6,981 nucleotides of DNA from an uncultured Bacilli bacterium (GTDB lineage: Bacteria; Bacillota_I; Bacilli_A; RF39; UBA660): the NCBI GenBank assembly GCA_944331725.1, contig CALVJE010000111.1:1-6981 (forward strand). Reading direction: 5' to 3'. Within the stretch, counting starts at the first letter, position 1. Every line of letters starts with the position of its first letter. Below, piece by piece: positions 6,387 through 6,981 of this stretch. Made by a program: the position numbers and the translations under genes. The notes beneath the pieces are model-generated. The model saw nothing but the letters and a program-made list of their open reading frames with translations, was not told where the DNA came from and did not search any database.

Positions 6387-6409
6387 ATATTTCTCTCCTT
6401 CCTACTAGC

Positions 6410-6940
6410 TTAAGCAGCTTTCTTTCCTTCTTTACGTCTAATATGTTCATCTTTATAGCGAATACCTTTACCTTTATATGGTTCAGGGCGACGTACTTTT
6501 CTTACGTTGGCAGCAAATTCTCCAACTAAGGCTTTATCAATACCTTTAACAGTTATTTCTGTATTAGATTGTGCTTCTACAGTAAGCCCTTCAGGTATAG
6601 TCATTTCTACAGGATGAGAATACCCAGCATTAATAGTTAATTTTTTACCACTTACATTGAAACGATATCCAACACCTACTATTTCTAGTCCCTTCTCATA
6701 TCCAGTTGTTACACCTGTAATCATATTTTGAAGAAGTGCATTCATTGTTCCGTGCATTGCTTTTACTGCGTCGCTTACTCTTGTTAATGTAATTTCATTA
6801 TCTTTTTGTTCCATTGAAATACCTTTTAACATCTTTTGGCTCAAGCTTCCCTTTGGGCCAGTAACTGTTACGATTCCATTTTCTTCAGTAACTGTTACTC
6901 CTGTGGGAACTTCAATTTTACGATTTCCAATACGGCTCAT
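6410..6940 (-). CDS. rplF: 50S ribosomal protein L6
   Basis: L6 sits near the sarcin-ricin loop and stalk base of the large subunit, close to where elongation factors bind. It has 176 residues in the usual two repeated alpha/beta domains (about 1-82 and 83-176). The start MSRIGNRKIEVPTGVTV is typical, followed by VTGPKGSLSQ (26-35), HGTMNALLQNMITGVTTGYE (63-82), KGLEIVGVGYR (83-93), AGYSHPVEM (105-113) and the family signature RRPEPYKGKGIRYKDEHIRR (150-169) with the basic end KEGKKAA. The ATG lies 8 bases after GGAGG (6949-6953), 15 bases after the rpsH stop. Nothing unusual is seen. Confidence 0.98.
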   Translation of the reverse strand: MSRIGNRKIEVPTGVTVTEENGIVTVTGPKGSLSQKMLKGISMEQKDNEITLTRVSDAVKAMHGTMNALLQNMITGVTTGYEKGLEIVGVGYRFNVSGKKLTINAGYSHPVEMTIPEGLTVEAQSNTEITVKGIDKALVGEFAANVRKVRRPEPYKGKGIRYKDEHIRRKEGKKAA

Positions 6941-6955
6941 TCAAAACACCTCCTT

Positions 6956-6981
6956 TTACCAAACATAAGCTAAGACTTCGC
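6956..6981 (-). CDS. rpsH: 30S ribosomal protein S8 (partial, last residues only)
   Basis: At the right edge, the minus strand reads EVLAYVW then TAA (6956-6958), preceded by two bases of a further codon. EVLAYVW-stop is the characteristic C-terminus of S8 (usually GGEVLAYVW or close to it). S8 is a primary 16S rRNA binder and, in E. coli, the translational repressor of the spc operon. The position directly before rplF is exactly where rpsH lies in this cluster, which makes the call secure despite the short length. Confidence 0.88.

Noticed and set aside
6408..6415. GCTTAAGC palindrome at the rplF stop
   Set aside because: It is only 8 bases with no loop and no following T-run on the coding strand, so it is not a terminator.

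Overview
The window holds one continuous housekeeping operon, the downstream part of the spc-alpha ribosomal protein gene cluster, read entirely from the minus strand (right to left). In transcription order it contains rpsH (last 8 codons only), rplF, rplR, rpsE, rplO, secY, adk, map, infA, rpmJ, rpsM, rpsK, rpoA and rplQ (3' end cut off by the window edge). Coding density is near total. Junctions range from a 4-base overlap (secY/adk) to a 23-base gap (rplF/rplR). I see no internal terminator, promoter, RNA gene, mobile element or CRISPR, and no stretch over 300 bases without a gene.

The organism looks like a low-GC Firmicute (Bacilli, Erysipelotrichia, or an uncultured Mollicutes-related gut lineage). 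GC is roughly one third by eye. Shine-Dalgarno (SD) sites are strong (AGGAGG type). The order secY-adk-map-infA-rpmJ-rpsM-rpsK-rpoA-rplQ, without rpsD between rpsK and rpoA, is the Gram-positive arrangement. The proteins are closest, from memory, to Bacillus-type homologues. All six Trp codons I checked are TGG and TGA is used as a stop (secY, map), so the standard bacterial code 11 fits and the Mycoplasma/Spiroplasma code 4 does not. The exact lineage is inference.

The genes form a growth-coupled set: 50S proteins (L6, L18, L15, L36, L17), 30S proteins (S8, S5, S13, S11), initiation factor IF-1, the RNA polymerase alpha subunit, the SecYEG channel subunit, adenylate kinase, and the methionine aminopeptidase that trims new proteins. 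Translation is probably coupled at the tight junctions. Several SD sites lie inside the 3' end of the preceding gene, most clearly at rplO/secY.

I found no new system. Points worth a second look are the absence of rpmD (L30) between rpsE and rplO, the unusual adenylate kinase P-loop (APPAAGKGT instead of GxPGAGKGT), dual-use coding/SD sequence at gene junctions, a TTG start for rpoA, second in-frame stops just after both TGA codons, and small departures from consensus in S13 and S11.
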